This document shows, piece by piece, positions 17,943 to 27,031 of a DNA stretch of 64,000 nucleotides. The position numbers and the translations under genes are program-made. The stretch comes from Prevotella histicola JCM 15637 = DNF00424. Lineage in GTDB: Bacteria; Bacteroidota; Bacteroidia; Bacteroidales; Bacteroidaceae. The notes below the pieces were generated by a model. The model did no database searches and was not told the origin of the DNA. It saw only the letters and a list, made by a program, of their open reading frames with translations. The number at the start of each line of letters is the position of its first letter. The first letter of the stretch is position 1. The stretch spans positions 1 through 64,000 of the forward strand of contig NZ_BAJX01000014.1 in the NCBI RefSeq assembly GCF_000613925.1. The letters are read 5' to 3'.

Positions 17943-20678
17943 ATGGATGACGAAATAAAAGACATGGAGGGACAGACCCCAGAGGAAGAGATTCAAGGGC
18001 AGGACTCCCATTCTGATTATAAACCAGCCGACAGATTTGATGCTTCTGCCGTACATCACCTTTCGGGAATGTACAAGAACTGGTTCCTGGATTACGCCAG
18101 TTACGTAATTCTCGAACGTGCCGTTCCCCACATTGAAGACGGTTTGAAGCCTGTTCAACGCCGTATTCTCCATTCTATGAAACGAATGGATGATGGCCGA
18201 TACAATAAGGTTGCGAACATCGTCGGTCATACCATGCAGTTCCATCCACATGGTGATGCTTCTATTGGAGACGCTTTGGTGCAGCTGGGACAGAAGGATC
18301 TGCTCATTGACACACAGGGAAACTGGGGAAATATTCTCACCGGTGACCGTGCAGCAGCACCCCGATACATTGAGGCCCGACTGTCAAAATTCGCTTTAGA
18401 GACTGTCTTTAACCCCAAAACTACCGAATGGCAGCTCTCATATGATGGTAGAAACAAAGAGCCAATCACACTTCCTGTGAAGTTCCCGTTGCTCCTTGCA
18501 CAAGGAGCCGAGGGTATTGCCGTTGGCTTGTCATCTAAGATTCTTCCCCACAACCTCAATGATATCTGCGATGCAGCTATCAAATATCTGCGTGGAGAAG
18601 AGTTCAATCTTTATCCAGACTTCCCTACCGGCGGTAGTATTGACGCTTCAAAATACAATGACGGACAGCGTGGTGGTGTGCTGAAGGTACGTGCCAAGGT
18701 TGAGAAACTTGACAACAAGACACTCGTTATCCGTGAGGTCCCTTACACAAAGACAGCAAGTTCGCTTCAAGAGTCGATTACTAAAGCTGTTGAAAAGGGT
18801 AAACTGAAGATTCGTCGTGTGGAAGACATGACAGCATCTGAGGTTGAAATACAACTACACCTTACTCCTGGAACATCCAGTGACAAGACTATTGATGCCC
18901 TCTATGCCTTTACCGACTGTGAGATAAACATCTCTCCAAACTGTTGTGTCATACGAGATAACAAGCCAGAGTTCCTTACCGTCTCTGAAGTATTGCGTAA
19001 TTCGGCAGAACATACCAAGGCATTGCTGAAGTTAGAGTTAGAGATTCGCAAGCACGAATTGGAGGAACAGCTCTTCTATAACTCCTTAGAGCGCATCTTT
19101 ATAGAGGACCGTATCTACAAAGAGCGTAAGTTTGAGACGGCAAAAGACCTCGATGAGGTTGTTACTTTCGTTGATTCCAAGCTTGAACCATACAAGAAAA
19201 CCTTCATTCGTGAGGTAACACGCGATGACATCATACGCCTGTTGGAAATCAAGATGCAACGCATTCTGAAATTCAACAAGGACAAAGCTGATGAGCTGAT
19301 ACAGAAGATTAAGGCAGAGATTGCAGAGATTGACAAAGATCTCAGCGAGATGGTACGAGTAACTATAGAATGGTTCACACATCTAAAGGAGAAATACGGA
19401 AAGGAACACCCACGCCATACTGAAATCAGAAGCTTTGATACGATTGTAGCAGCAAAGGTGGTTGACGCCAACGAGAAGCTCTATATTGACCGTCAGGCAG
19501 GCTTTATCGGGACAGGATTGAAGAAGGCTGAGTTCGTACAGAACTGTTCTGACCTGGACGATATCATCATTTTCTATAAGGATGGAAAGTACAAAGTAAT
19601 CCGAATAGCTGATAAAGTCTTTGTTGGCAAGGGCGTTCTGCATGTACAAGTATTCAAGAAGAACGACAAACGAACGATATACAATGTTGTTTATCGTGAT
19701 GGCAAGACTGGTCCTTATTATATAAAGCGATTCAATGTCACCTCGATCACCCGTGATAAAGAGTATGACTTGACGTTGGGAACACCTGGATCAAAAATCA
19801 ATTACTTCACTGCCAACCCTAATGGTGAGGCTGAAATCATCAAGATTACACTTGACCCGAATCCAGAAAAGAAACGCCAGAACATCTTCATTGAGCGTGA
19901 CTTTGCAACGATTCTTATAAAGGGACGCGCAGCGAAAGGTAACCTTCTGACCAAAGAAAGTATACACCGCATCTCTTTGAAGAGTCATGGTCATTCTACA
20001 CTCGGCGGACGAAAGGTGTGGTTCGACCCAGATGTCAACCGCATCAACTACGAAGATCACGGCAACTATCTTGGTGAGTTCTCTGATCAAGACAGCATTC
20101 TTGTCGTCCTTAAGAACGGTGATTTCTACATCACGAACTTTGATGCTACCAACCACTATGAGGACAATATCCTCCGAATAGAGAAGTTTGTTATTGATAA
20201 ACCATGGACGGCAGTAATATATGATGCCGACAATCAAGGCTATCCTTACCTGAAACGTTTCCAGATGGAAGCAACGAAACGGCACCAGAACTTCATTGGT
20301 GAGAACGCTAATTCACAGTTAGTTCTCCTCACAGACGTTACCTATCCGCGTATCCAGATTACATACGGAGGAGCTGATGCCTCACGTGGGAAAGAAGAGA
20401 TTGACGCAGAACAGTTCGTTGGTGTCAAAGGATTTAAAGCCAAAGGTAAACGACTGACGACATGGAAGGTCAGCAAAATAGAAGAGTTAGAACCCACACG
20501 TTTTCCAGAAGAGACAGGAGAAGACGACAACAACTCTGATGATGAAGATACAGAAACGCAGGTAGAGACTACTGAAACAACGGCACAAGATGAGAATCTT
20601 GACCCAGATGCAGGTAAGTCACAGCAACAAGTTATTGACGAAATAACAGGTCAGCTCAGTCTCTTCCCTGATGAATAG
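17943..20678 (+). CDS. parC: DNA topoisomerase IV subunit A (GyrA/ParC family)
   Basis: Catalytic subunit of a type IIA topoisomerase that breaks and rejoins DNA, 911 aa. The breakage-reunion domain starts at about residue 30 (YASYVILERAVPHIEDGLKP); the active-site Tyr is residue 142 in AAPRYIEARLS. A coiled coil follows at about 360-490. The C-terminal domain is beta-pinwheel-like, but I see no GyrA-box (QRRGGKG). That absence, and Bacteroidota gene habits, favour ParC over GyrA. The last 60 residues are an acidic, low-complexity tail with many Glu, Asp and Thr. Confidence 0.85.
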   Translation: MDDEIKDMEGQTPEEEIQGQDSHSDYKPADRFDASAVHHLSGMYKNWFLDYASYVILERAVPHIEDGLKPVQRRILHSMKRMDDGRYNKVANIVGHTMQFHPHGDASIGDALVQLGQKDLLIDTQGNWGNILTGDRAAAPRYIEARLSKFALETVFNPKTTEWQLSYDGRNKEPITLPVKFPLLLAQGAEGIAVGLSSKILPHNLNDICDAAIKYLRGEEFNLYPDFPTGGSIDASKYNDGQRGGVLKVRAKVEKLDNKTLVIREVPYTKTASSLQESITKAVEKGKLKIRRVEDMTASEVEIQLHLTPGTSSDKTIDALYAFTDCEINISPNCCVIRDNKPEFLTVSEVLRNSAEHTKALLKLELEIRKHELEEQLFYNSLERIFIEDRIYKERKFETAKDLDEVVTFVDSKLEPYKKTFIREVTRDDIIRLLEIKMQRILKFNKDKADELIQKIKAEIAEIDKDLSEMVRVTIEWFTHLKEKYGKEHPRHTEIRSFDTIVAAKVVDANEKLYIDRQAGFIGTGLKKAEFVQNCSDLDDIIIFYKDGKYKVIRIADKVFVGKGVLHVQVFKKNDKRTIYNVVYRDGKTGPYYIKRFNVTSITRDKEYDLTLGTPGSKINYFTANPNGEAEIIKITLDPNPEKKRQNIFIERDFATILIKGRAAKGNLLTKESIHRISLKSHGHSTLGGRKVWFDPDVNRINYEDHGNYLGEFSDQDSILVVLKNGDFYITNFDATNHYEDNILRIEKFVIDKPWTAVIYDADNQGYPYLKRFQMEATKRHQNFIGENANSQLVLLTDVTYPRIQITYGGADASRGKEEIDAEQFVGVKGFKAKGKRLTTWKVSKIEELEPTRFPEETGEDDNNSDDEDTETQVETTETTAQDENLDPDAGKSQQQVIDEITGQLSLFPDE

Positions 20679-20686
20679 GCATAAAA

Positions 20687-20716
20687 ATAGGGACAGACGC
20701 AACAGCCTGTCCCTAT
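20687..20716 (+). terminator. Hairpin after parC
   Basis: ATAGGGACAG pairs with CTGTCCCTAT across a 10-nt loop, 9 nt after the parC stop. No T-run follows, so it may be a weak terminator or an RNA-stabilising stem. Confidence 0.4.
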
Positions 20717-20751
20717 CAAAACAAAAGAACTTTACCACTTAATATATTTCT

Positions 20752-21588
20752 ATGAACCGAAGCGTACGACTTATTAACTACACACGACTGTTAATAATAA
20801 CATTACTATTAACGACAACAAAGTCCTGGGCACAAGATACTTTGCGCTCTGGGAAGGTTATTACAAATGCTCAAATGATTGGTATCGGTGCTGTTAACAT
20901 CCTTGATACCTACATTTCACCAGAGATTTACAGAGGTTCTGAACTGCGATATGTATCACATTCCACACGAGGAAACGGCAGTAAGCTGTCTCGCGAACTG
21001 ATACATCATGCACAACTCACCTTTGCAAAGAATAGAGTTAGAAACAACCAAGAGGTTGGAGGATATTATAATTTTCAGTATAACTGGATATATGAACTTG
21101 GGAAATGGAACCTTGGAAAAGGTGAACTGAACCTAAAAACAGGTGGAGGTGTGGACGTTTTAACAGGTTTTCTGTATAATACACGCAACTCTAATAACCC
21201 TGCACAAGGTTATGCACGCCTGAACATAGCACCAGACATCATTGCTGCTTATAGTTTCCGTCTATGGAGACGTTCTATACAGGTACGTTACGAACTACAG
21301 ACACCGCTCCTTGGGGTTATGTTCTCACCTAATTATGAACAGAGTTATTATGAGATCTTCTCACGAGGGAACTATGATCACAATATCGTTTTTACCACTC
21401 CATTCTCTGCACCATCACTCCGTCAGATGGCAACGATCGACTTCACACTCCACCATACGACCCTCCGCGTGGGATTCCTTGGTGACTATCAACAGACAAA
21501 GGTCAACGGATTGCGACAGCATGTATGGAGCAATCTGTTCCTATTAGGTATAGTAAGAAAGTTTTCCATCAATAAAATTCTCCCATGA
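20752..21588 (+). CDS. DUF3316 outer-membrane-type protein
   Basis: A 278-aa protein with an N-terminal signal sequence ending SWAQ (about residue 27) and amphipathic beta-strand-like segments to the end, which I recognise as DUF3316 (Bacteroidetes, unknown function). The repeated aromatic and polar strands and the C-terminal basic residues suggest an outer-membrane barrel. It overlaps the next gene by 4 bp (ATGA), so the two are translationally coupled. Function beyond that is not visible. Confidence 0.7.
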   Translation: MNRSVRLINYTRLLIITLLLTTTKSWAQDTLRSGKVITNAQMIGIGAVNILDTYISPEIYRGSELRYVSHSTRGNGSKLSRELIHHAQLTFAKNRVRNNQEVGGYYNFQYNWIYELGKWNLGKGELNLKTGGGVDVLTGFLYNTRNSNNPAQGYARLNIAPDIIAAYSFRLWRRSIQVRYELQTPLLGVMFSPNYEQSYYEIFSRGNYDHNIVFTTPFSAPSLRQMATIDFTLHHTTLRVGFLGDYQQTKVNGLRQHVWSNLFLLGIVRKFSINKILP

Positions 21589-22607
21589 GTGCATCTTCCA
21601 AAACTATAAGACATTTCGTTTTCACCTTTTTGTCAGCTATAATACTGACCAGTTCCATAACAAGCTGCGTCACAACTGACGAATATGACGACAATTCAAA
21701 GGGTAATTTTGAAGCACTTTGGAGGATTATGGACGAACATTATTGCTTCTTTACACAGAAAGGAATAGACTGGAACGAGGTTCACGAACGCTATTCCCGC
21801 CAGTTTGATGCTACCATGACAGACGCACAAGCATTCGAAGTAATGACCAAAATGCTATCAGAAGTGAAGGATGGGCACGTCAATCTCTATACATCTTTTA
21901 ATATAGGACGCTACTGGGCATGGTATGAGGACTTCCCAAAGAACTACTCTGACTCTTTAGAACGCAAGTATCTCAAGACTGATTATCGCATTGCAAGTGG
22001 CATGGATTATACCATCTTTGATGATAACGTTGGTTATATACTCTGTAAAAGTTTCCTAAACAACACTGGTGCAGGTAATTTAGACAACATCCTCCTTTAT
22101 ATGCAACCATGCCGTGGACTGATCATTGACGTACGAAACAACGGTGGAGGAAACGTAAATAATGCTGAAGAACTGGCAGCACGTTTTACAAACGAGGAGC
22201 TACTTGTTGGTTACATTCAGCATAAAACAGGTACAGGGCATGATGATTTTTCATCCTTACAACCACAACACCTGAAGCCTGGGAAAGGAATAAGATGGCA
22301 AAAACCAGTTATAATACTTACCAATCGCAGTGTATATTCTGCTGCTAATGAATTTGTAAAATACATGAAATGCTGTCCAAAGGCTAAAATTGTAGGTGAC
22401 AAAACTGGTGGTGGAGCAGGTCTACCCTTCTCTTCCGAACTTCCAAACGGCTGGAGTATCAGATTCTCAGCTTGCCCTATGTATGACAAAAACAAGCAAA
22501 TGACAGAGTTTGGGATAGACCCTGATTACAAAGTAGACATCTCTTCCTCTGATTTCTCACGTGGTAGAGATACAATTATAGAGTTTGCAAGACAACTTTT
22601 ACATTGA
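21585..22607 (+). CDS. S41 family peptidase, lipoprotein
   Basis: A 340-aa C-terminal-processing-type serine protease with a lipoprotein signal (TSSITSC, Cys about 28). The domain holds FWRIMDEHYCFF-like N-terminal helices, then LIIDVRNNGGGNV (about 179-191), the catalytic region TNRSVYSAANEF with Ser about 252, and the catalytic Lys in GDKTGGGAG (about 273). I see no clear PDZ domain between the N-terminal part and the protease core, so this is a compact member. Probably it acts in the periplasm on misfolded or signal-bearing proteins. It is coupled to the upstream DUF3316 gene by the ATGA overlap. Confidence 0.85.
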   Translation: MSASSKTIRHFVFTFLSAIILTSSITSCVTTDEYDDNSKGNFEALWRIMDEHYCFFTQKGIDWNEVHERYSRQFDATMTDAQAFEVMTKMLSEVKDGHVNLYTSFNIGRYWAWYEDFPKNYSDSLERKYLKTDYRIASGMDYTIFDDNVGYILCKSFLNNTGAGNLDNILLYMQPCRGLIIDVRNNGGGNVNNAEELAARFTNEELLVGYIQHKTGTGHDDFSSLQPQHLKPGKGIRWQKPVIILTNRSVYSAANEFVKYMKCCPKAKIVGDKTGGGAGLPFSSELPNGWSIRFSACPMYDKNKQMTEFGIDPDYKVDISSSDFSRGRDTIIEFARQLLH

Positions 22608-22629
22608 GATACAAAGAAACGTGTAAACA

Positions 22630-22661
22630 TTTGGCTATCTCCAAAACATTCTGTATCTTTG
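22630..22661 (+). promoter_or_regulatory. Promoter of tRNA-Leu
   Basis: TTTG (22630-22633), a 20-bp spacer and TATCTTTG (22654-22661), 10 bp before the mature tRNA 5' end. Confidence 0.75.
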
Positions 22662-22671
22662 CAAACGTTTT

Positions 22672-22753
22672 GCGCCTGTGGCGGAATTGGTAGACGCGCT
22701 AGACTTAGGATCTAGTAACTCACGTTGTGCAGGTTCGAGTCCTGTTAGGCGCA
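22672..22753 (+). tRNA. tRNA-Leu (anticodon TAG)
   Basis: An 82-nt class II tRNA: acceptor GCGCCTG pairs with TAGGCGC, the D-arm contains GGTAGACGC, and the anticodon stem CTAGA/TCTAG encloses CTTAGGA with anticodon TAG. A variable arm and a GGTTCGAGTCC T-arm follow. The CCA end is not encoded. Confidence 0.95.
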
Positions 22754-22763
22754 CTGAAATAAG

Positions 22764-22800
22764 AACCGGATAATTAGTAATCAATTATCCGGTTTTCTCT
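22764..22800 (+). terminator. Terminator of tRNA-Leu
   Basis: AACCGGATAATT pairs perfectly with AATTATCCGGTT, and a TTTCTCTTTT tract follows. It starts 10 bp after the tRNA. Confidence 0.85.
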
Positions 22801-22825
22801 TTTATAAAACCTTATTCAATACGAG

Positions 22826-23264
22826 ATGGTATATAAGCAAAGTCTTCAGGAGTGGATAGACAGTTTTCAGACAGCAGATGTTCACACTACCGACCGCCAC
22901 ATTACAGACTTCTCAAAACAGGAGATATCCAAGAAAGAATGGATAAAGAAGAGCTTTCTTATAGCAGGAAGCTGTATTGAATATATCAAGAATACAGACT
23001 ATCGCATATTCGTTTACATTGGTTTTGCCCTGAAAAAACAGACGTAAGCCTTTTATTCCAGACACATTAAGTTTAGGAACAATGGACAAATGGACGCCTC
23101 CTTTCATCATCCTTTCCAAGACGAGAATGGAAAATGAAGAAAGCTATACTACCTCCGAAATACTCAGCAAAAGCCTACAAAGGAACGTGTTCTTTTGGCA
23201 ATATAAAGAAAAAGGACCGTATCTTTCAAATGTCTATATTGCGATAGAAGAATCAAAAGCATAA
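22826..23264 (+). CDS. Uncharacterised small gene, apparently broken by frameshifts
   Basis: Two short frames, 22826-23047 (73 aa) and 23082-23264 (60 aa), lie head to tail on the plus strand. If one A is added to the A6 run near 23034 and one T near 23069, they join through TDVSLLFQTHLSLGTMDKW into one frame of about 146 aa with no stops. The combined product is soluble, rich in Lys, Ser and Thr, with no family I recognise. The same one-base-short pattern occurs in known core genes here, which makes the joined reading plausible but not proven. The two frames may otherwise be unrelated or spurious. Confidence 0.35.
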
Positions 23265-23324
23265 AAACTTACCCCTCTATGGGTAAGAAAAACCACCACC
23301 GTAGTTTATCTTAAACAAAATAGA

Positions 23325-23395
23325 CAGGTCCTAAAAGCCTCATCCGTTGACCTTAGCCAAAAGGCTATCGCCTAACACAGAGCCTTTAGGACCTG
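23325..23395 (-). terminator. Terminator-like stem after the beta-barrel gene
   Basis: CAGGTCCTAAA at 23325-23335 pairs perfectly with TTTAGGACCTG at 23385-23395. An inner TAGCC/GGCTA hairpin makes the structure branched. On the minus strand it starts 11 bp after the stop and is followed by a T-rich run. Confidence 0.55.
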
Positions 23396-23405
23396 CCTTA
23401 TTTAT

Positions 23406-23894
23406 TTAGAACTTGTAAGCTACACCTACACCAAGTACCAACTGGTTGTAGTTGCTAATAATCTGATACTTCGCCTCAGCGTTTACGTTCAAGTTCTTAG
23501 TAAGCTCATACTCAACACCACCACCGAGGTTAATAGCAAGACGACCGTCTGAACCCTCATTTATAGTATTACCAGCGTACTCATACTTGTATGACCAGTT
23601 TGTATAGCCAAGACCTGCGAGTGGATATACCTTAAACTTGTCTGCTACATCAAAGAGGTAGTGAACATTTGCGTTTACATCCCACATTGAAAGTCCCTTG
23701 CGCTTGAAGAAGTAGTCAAAAGAACCCTCACCTCTAATATGATCTGTGAAGTAGTACTGACCCTTAACACCAAAACCGAGACTGTTAGTCTCTGAACCGA
23801 ATACGAGCTGTGCACCGAGTGCCTTATCACCTGCCTGCGCTGAAGCTGAAAGACTCATAACTGCAGCACATACTAAAAGTAAAAGTTTTTTCAT
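23406..23894 (-). CDS. Small outer-membrane beta-barrel protein
   Basis: A 162-aa protein with a signal peptide (MKKLLLLVCAAVMSLSASAQA). The mature part alternates aromatic and polar residues in about eight short strands (for example GFGVKGQYYF, VHYLFDV, LNVNAEAKYQI) and ends LVLGVGVAYKF with the terminal Phe typical of outer-membrane barrels. It resembles the OMP_b-brl / OmpX-sized porin-like class. The specific role is not visible. It is a single gene with a terminator behind it and a long leader in front. Confidence 0.85.
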   Translation of the reverse strand: MKKLLLLVCAAVMSLSASAQAGDKALGAQLVFGSETNSLGFGVKGQYYFTDHIRGEGSFDYFFKRKGLSMWDVNANVHYLFDVADKFKVYPLAGLGYTNWSYKYEYAGNTINEGSDGRLAINLGGGVEYELTKNLNVNAEAKYQIISNYNQLVLGVGVAYKF

Positions 23895-24157
23895 TTCTAA
23901 TAATTGTTATGTTAAAAAAATAAGTTTATTTAGAGTGAGGACATCTTACAAAAAGAATGGTTATAAAAACCTATCAGCTTATTATTTCTGATTAACAGAA
24001 TAACTAAAATTGAAAAAATGTCCTTTTATAAAACGATTTTTAGAGTATTATCCCTAATAGTTTTAAGTTTCTTATTATATCCGCGATAAACGAATTCTAA
24101 CCTCATACACAGTCTATTCAATCTGTATATATAGAGGAAGTGCTATATTACCGAGTG

Positions 24158-24188
24158 CAAATATATACAAAATACTTTTAACATCAAA
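24158..24188 (-). promoter_or_regulatory. Promoter with a long leader for the beta-barrel gene
   Basis: Minus-strand TATATTTG (24158-24165) with CTTTG-like TTTG (24185-24188) 19 bp upstream. If used, the mRNA has a leader of about 255 nt (23895-24150), long enough for small-RNA or structural control. The 23895-24443 stretch is A/T-rich and holds no other feature I can support. Confidence 0.5.
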
Positions 24189-24443
24189 GAAAAACAGTAA
24201 AAATCTTGCGAAAACAAGAACAATAAAGAGGGAATATCAAATATTTTGGAGACTAAATGATAGATATCATCTTTCAGTTTGCTTATTATCTACATAAACG
24301 AAAGACGAATATCCAAAAGTATAAGAAGCTTCTGCCTAATCCCTTTATCACTAGAGAAAACAAAAACTCTTGACTTTATACATAAAGCCAAGAGAAATCT
24401 TATAAAAATACAAGTTAACCCCAACACATTTTATAGAAGGGGA

Positions 24444-24878
24444 TTACTCATCGTCTTCGTCATCATATTCAGGCTCTGCCCACTCTACACGTGCACCATA
24501 CGCAAGATTCTGGTTCTTCTTTCCCGTACGCGCATTACGTGTACTGGTAGGTACAAAACGACACTTCACATTCTTCACATGTGTTTTAATATCAAAGTCT
24601 TCTGGATTATCAACAGGTTCGCTCTCTACCGTCAGGTGGAATCGTCCCAACCCCTCAAGTGCCACTGTTTCACCTTCACGCAGTCGATAAGAGATCTCAT
24701 CAACCAAAGCAATAACAAGTCCACGAACGTCACCACGGGAGAAAGAAGTGTTCTCTTGAATGGAATCAGCAAGTTCTTCAGTCGTAACAACACCTGTACT
24801 CACCGTACGAGCATACCACTTTCCAGCACCTTTCTTATCTTTAAATTTACTTTGCTCTAATCTTATTTCTACAGCCAT
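24444..24878 (-). CDS. HU-like DNA-binding protein (Bacteroidota type)
   Basis: A 144-aa member of the HU-related family specific to Bacteroidota. The N-terminal region (YARTVSTGVVTTEELADSI) and the central segment GDVRGLVIALVDEISYRLREG with LEGLGRFHL match the HU dimer core. A longer C-terminal part contains FVPTSTRNARTG, which corresponds to the DNA-clasping arm, and ends in an acidic tail (EPEYDDEDDE). It probably shapes the nucleoid. It is a single gene with a strong promoter. Confidence 0.85.
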   Translation of the reverse strand: MAVEIRLEQSKFKDKKGAGKWYARTVSTGVVTTEELADSIQENTSFSRGDVRGLVIALVDEISYRLREGETVALEGLGRFHLTVESEPVDNPEDFDIKTHVKNVKCRFVPTSTRNARTGKKNQNLAYGARVEWAEPEYDDEDDE

Positions 24879-24918
24879 AATATTACTTTTAATATGAATT
24901 TTGCCCTAAAAGACTTTG

Positions 24919-24949
24919 CAAAAATAGCAAAAATAATCAATTCAACAAA
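24919..24949 (-). promoter_or_regulatory. Promoter of the HU-like gene
   Basis: Minus-strand TATTTTTG (24919-24926) and TTTG (24946-24949) with a 19-bp spacer, about 45 bp before the ATG. The stretch 24950-25177 holds nothing I recognise apart from a short GTAAC-aaaa-GTTAC repeat. Confidence 0.6.
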
Positions 24950-25177
24950 GGAAAATAAACTATTTTATAAAACAGTTAAATCTATATATTTGACTAATTA
25001 CATATGGATATGGCGTTGACCAATGAGAAAAAAGATTACTTTATCATTATAAATTAAGGTGTAACAAAAGTTACAACATCAAAGTCATCCAACGGCAATC
25101 TACATCACATAAGCCCTCAACAATAGATGTTTTATCTTTCAACAAATAAGTTTTCAAACAAATAAATTAGCAATTGC

Positions 25178-25208
25178 TTGCTAGATTGAAAAACATTCCT
25201 TACCTTTG
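25178..25208 (+). promoter_or_regulatory. Promoter of the tRNA-Val pair
   Basis: TTG (25178-25180), a 20-bp spacer and TACCTTTG (25201-25208), 21 bp before the first tRNA. Confidence 0.7.
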
Positions 25209-25229
25209 CACCCGCCTTACAGAAAGTAA

Positions 25230-25304
25230 GGGCGTTTAGCTCAGCTGGTTTAGAGCATCTGCCTTACAAGCAGAGGGTCGGCGGTTCGAATCCGTCAACG
25301 CCCA
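25230..25304 (+). tRNA. tRNA-Val (anticodon TAC), copy 1
   Basis: A 75-nt tRNA: acceptor GGGCGTT/AACGCCC, D-arm with AGCTCAGCTGGTT, anticodon stem TCTGC/GCAGA around CTTACAA, and T-arm GGTTCGAATCC. The CCA end is not encoded. Confidence 0.96.
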
Positions 25305-25316
25305 CAAGGGGTGTTT

Positions 25317-25342
25317 CCCTGTAGCCTTTCGGGGCTGCAGGG
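25317..25342 (+). other. Hairpin between the two tRNA-Val genes
   Basis: CCCTGTAGCC pairs with GGCTGCAGGG (one G-T pair). It may aid processing of the tandem tRNA precursor or act as a weak terminator; ATTTTAA follows. Confidence 0.4.
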
Positions 25343-25351
25343 GATTTTAAG

Positions 25352-25426
25352 GGGCGTTTAGCTCAGCTGGTTTAGAGCATCTGCCTTACAAGCAGAGGGT
25401 CGGCGGTTCGAATCCGTCAACGCCCA
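25352..25426 (+). tRNA. tRNA-Val (anticodon TAC), copy 2
   Basis: The same 75-nt sequence as copy 1, 47 bp further on; no base difference is visible across the tRNA. Confidence 0.96.
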
Positions 25427-25554
25427 CCTTTAATATTAGATAGAGATGACTTTGTAACATTTGTTGCAAAGTTTTTTGTTTTTAGCATCCTACACAGCTT
25501 TCTTTTTCATATTATTATTGGTTTTTCTTGCGTATTTACTGATTTTATTGCTAA

Positions 25555-26927
<1,373 letters not shown>

Positions 26928-27031
26928 AACAAACAACTCCGGTTAATATGGAGTAAGAATATAAACCAATAACAATATTTTTAGTATTTGGCCGTGAGGC
27001 TGATAATTTCAACATTAAAGTAAGAACAACT

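Noticed and set aside
24279..24860. 193-codon plus-strand ORF
   Set aside because: It overlaps the HU-like gene almost fully on the other strand, has no promoter, and its protein has the Cys/Ser/Ile-rich look of an antisense frame.
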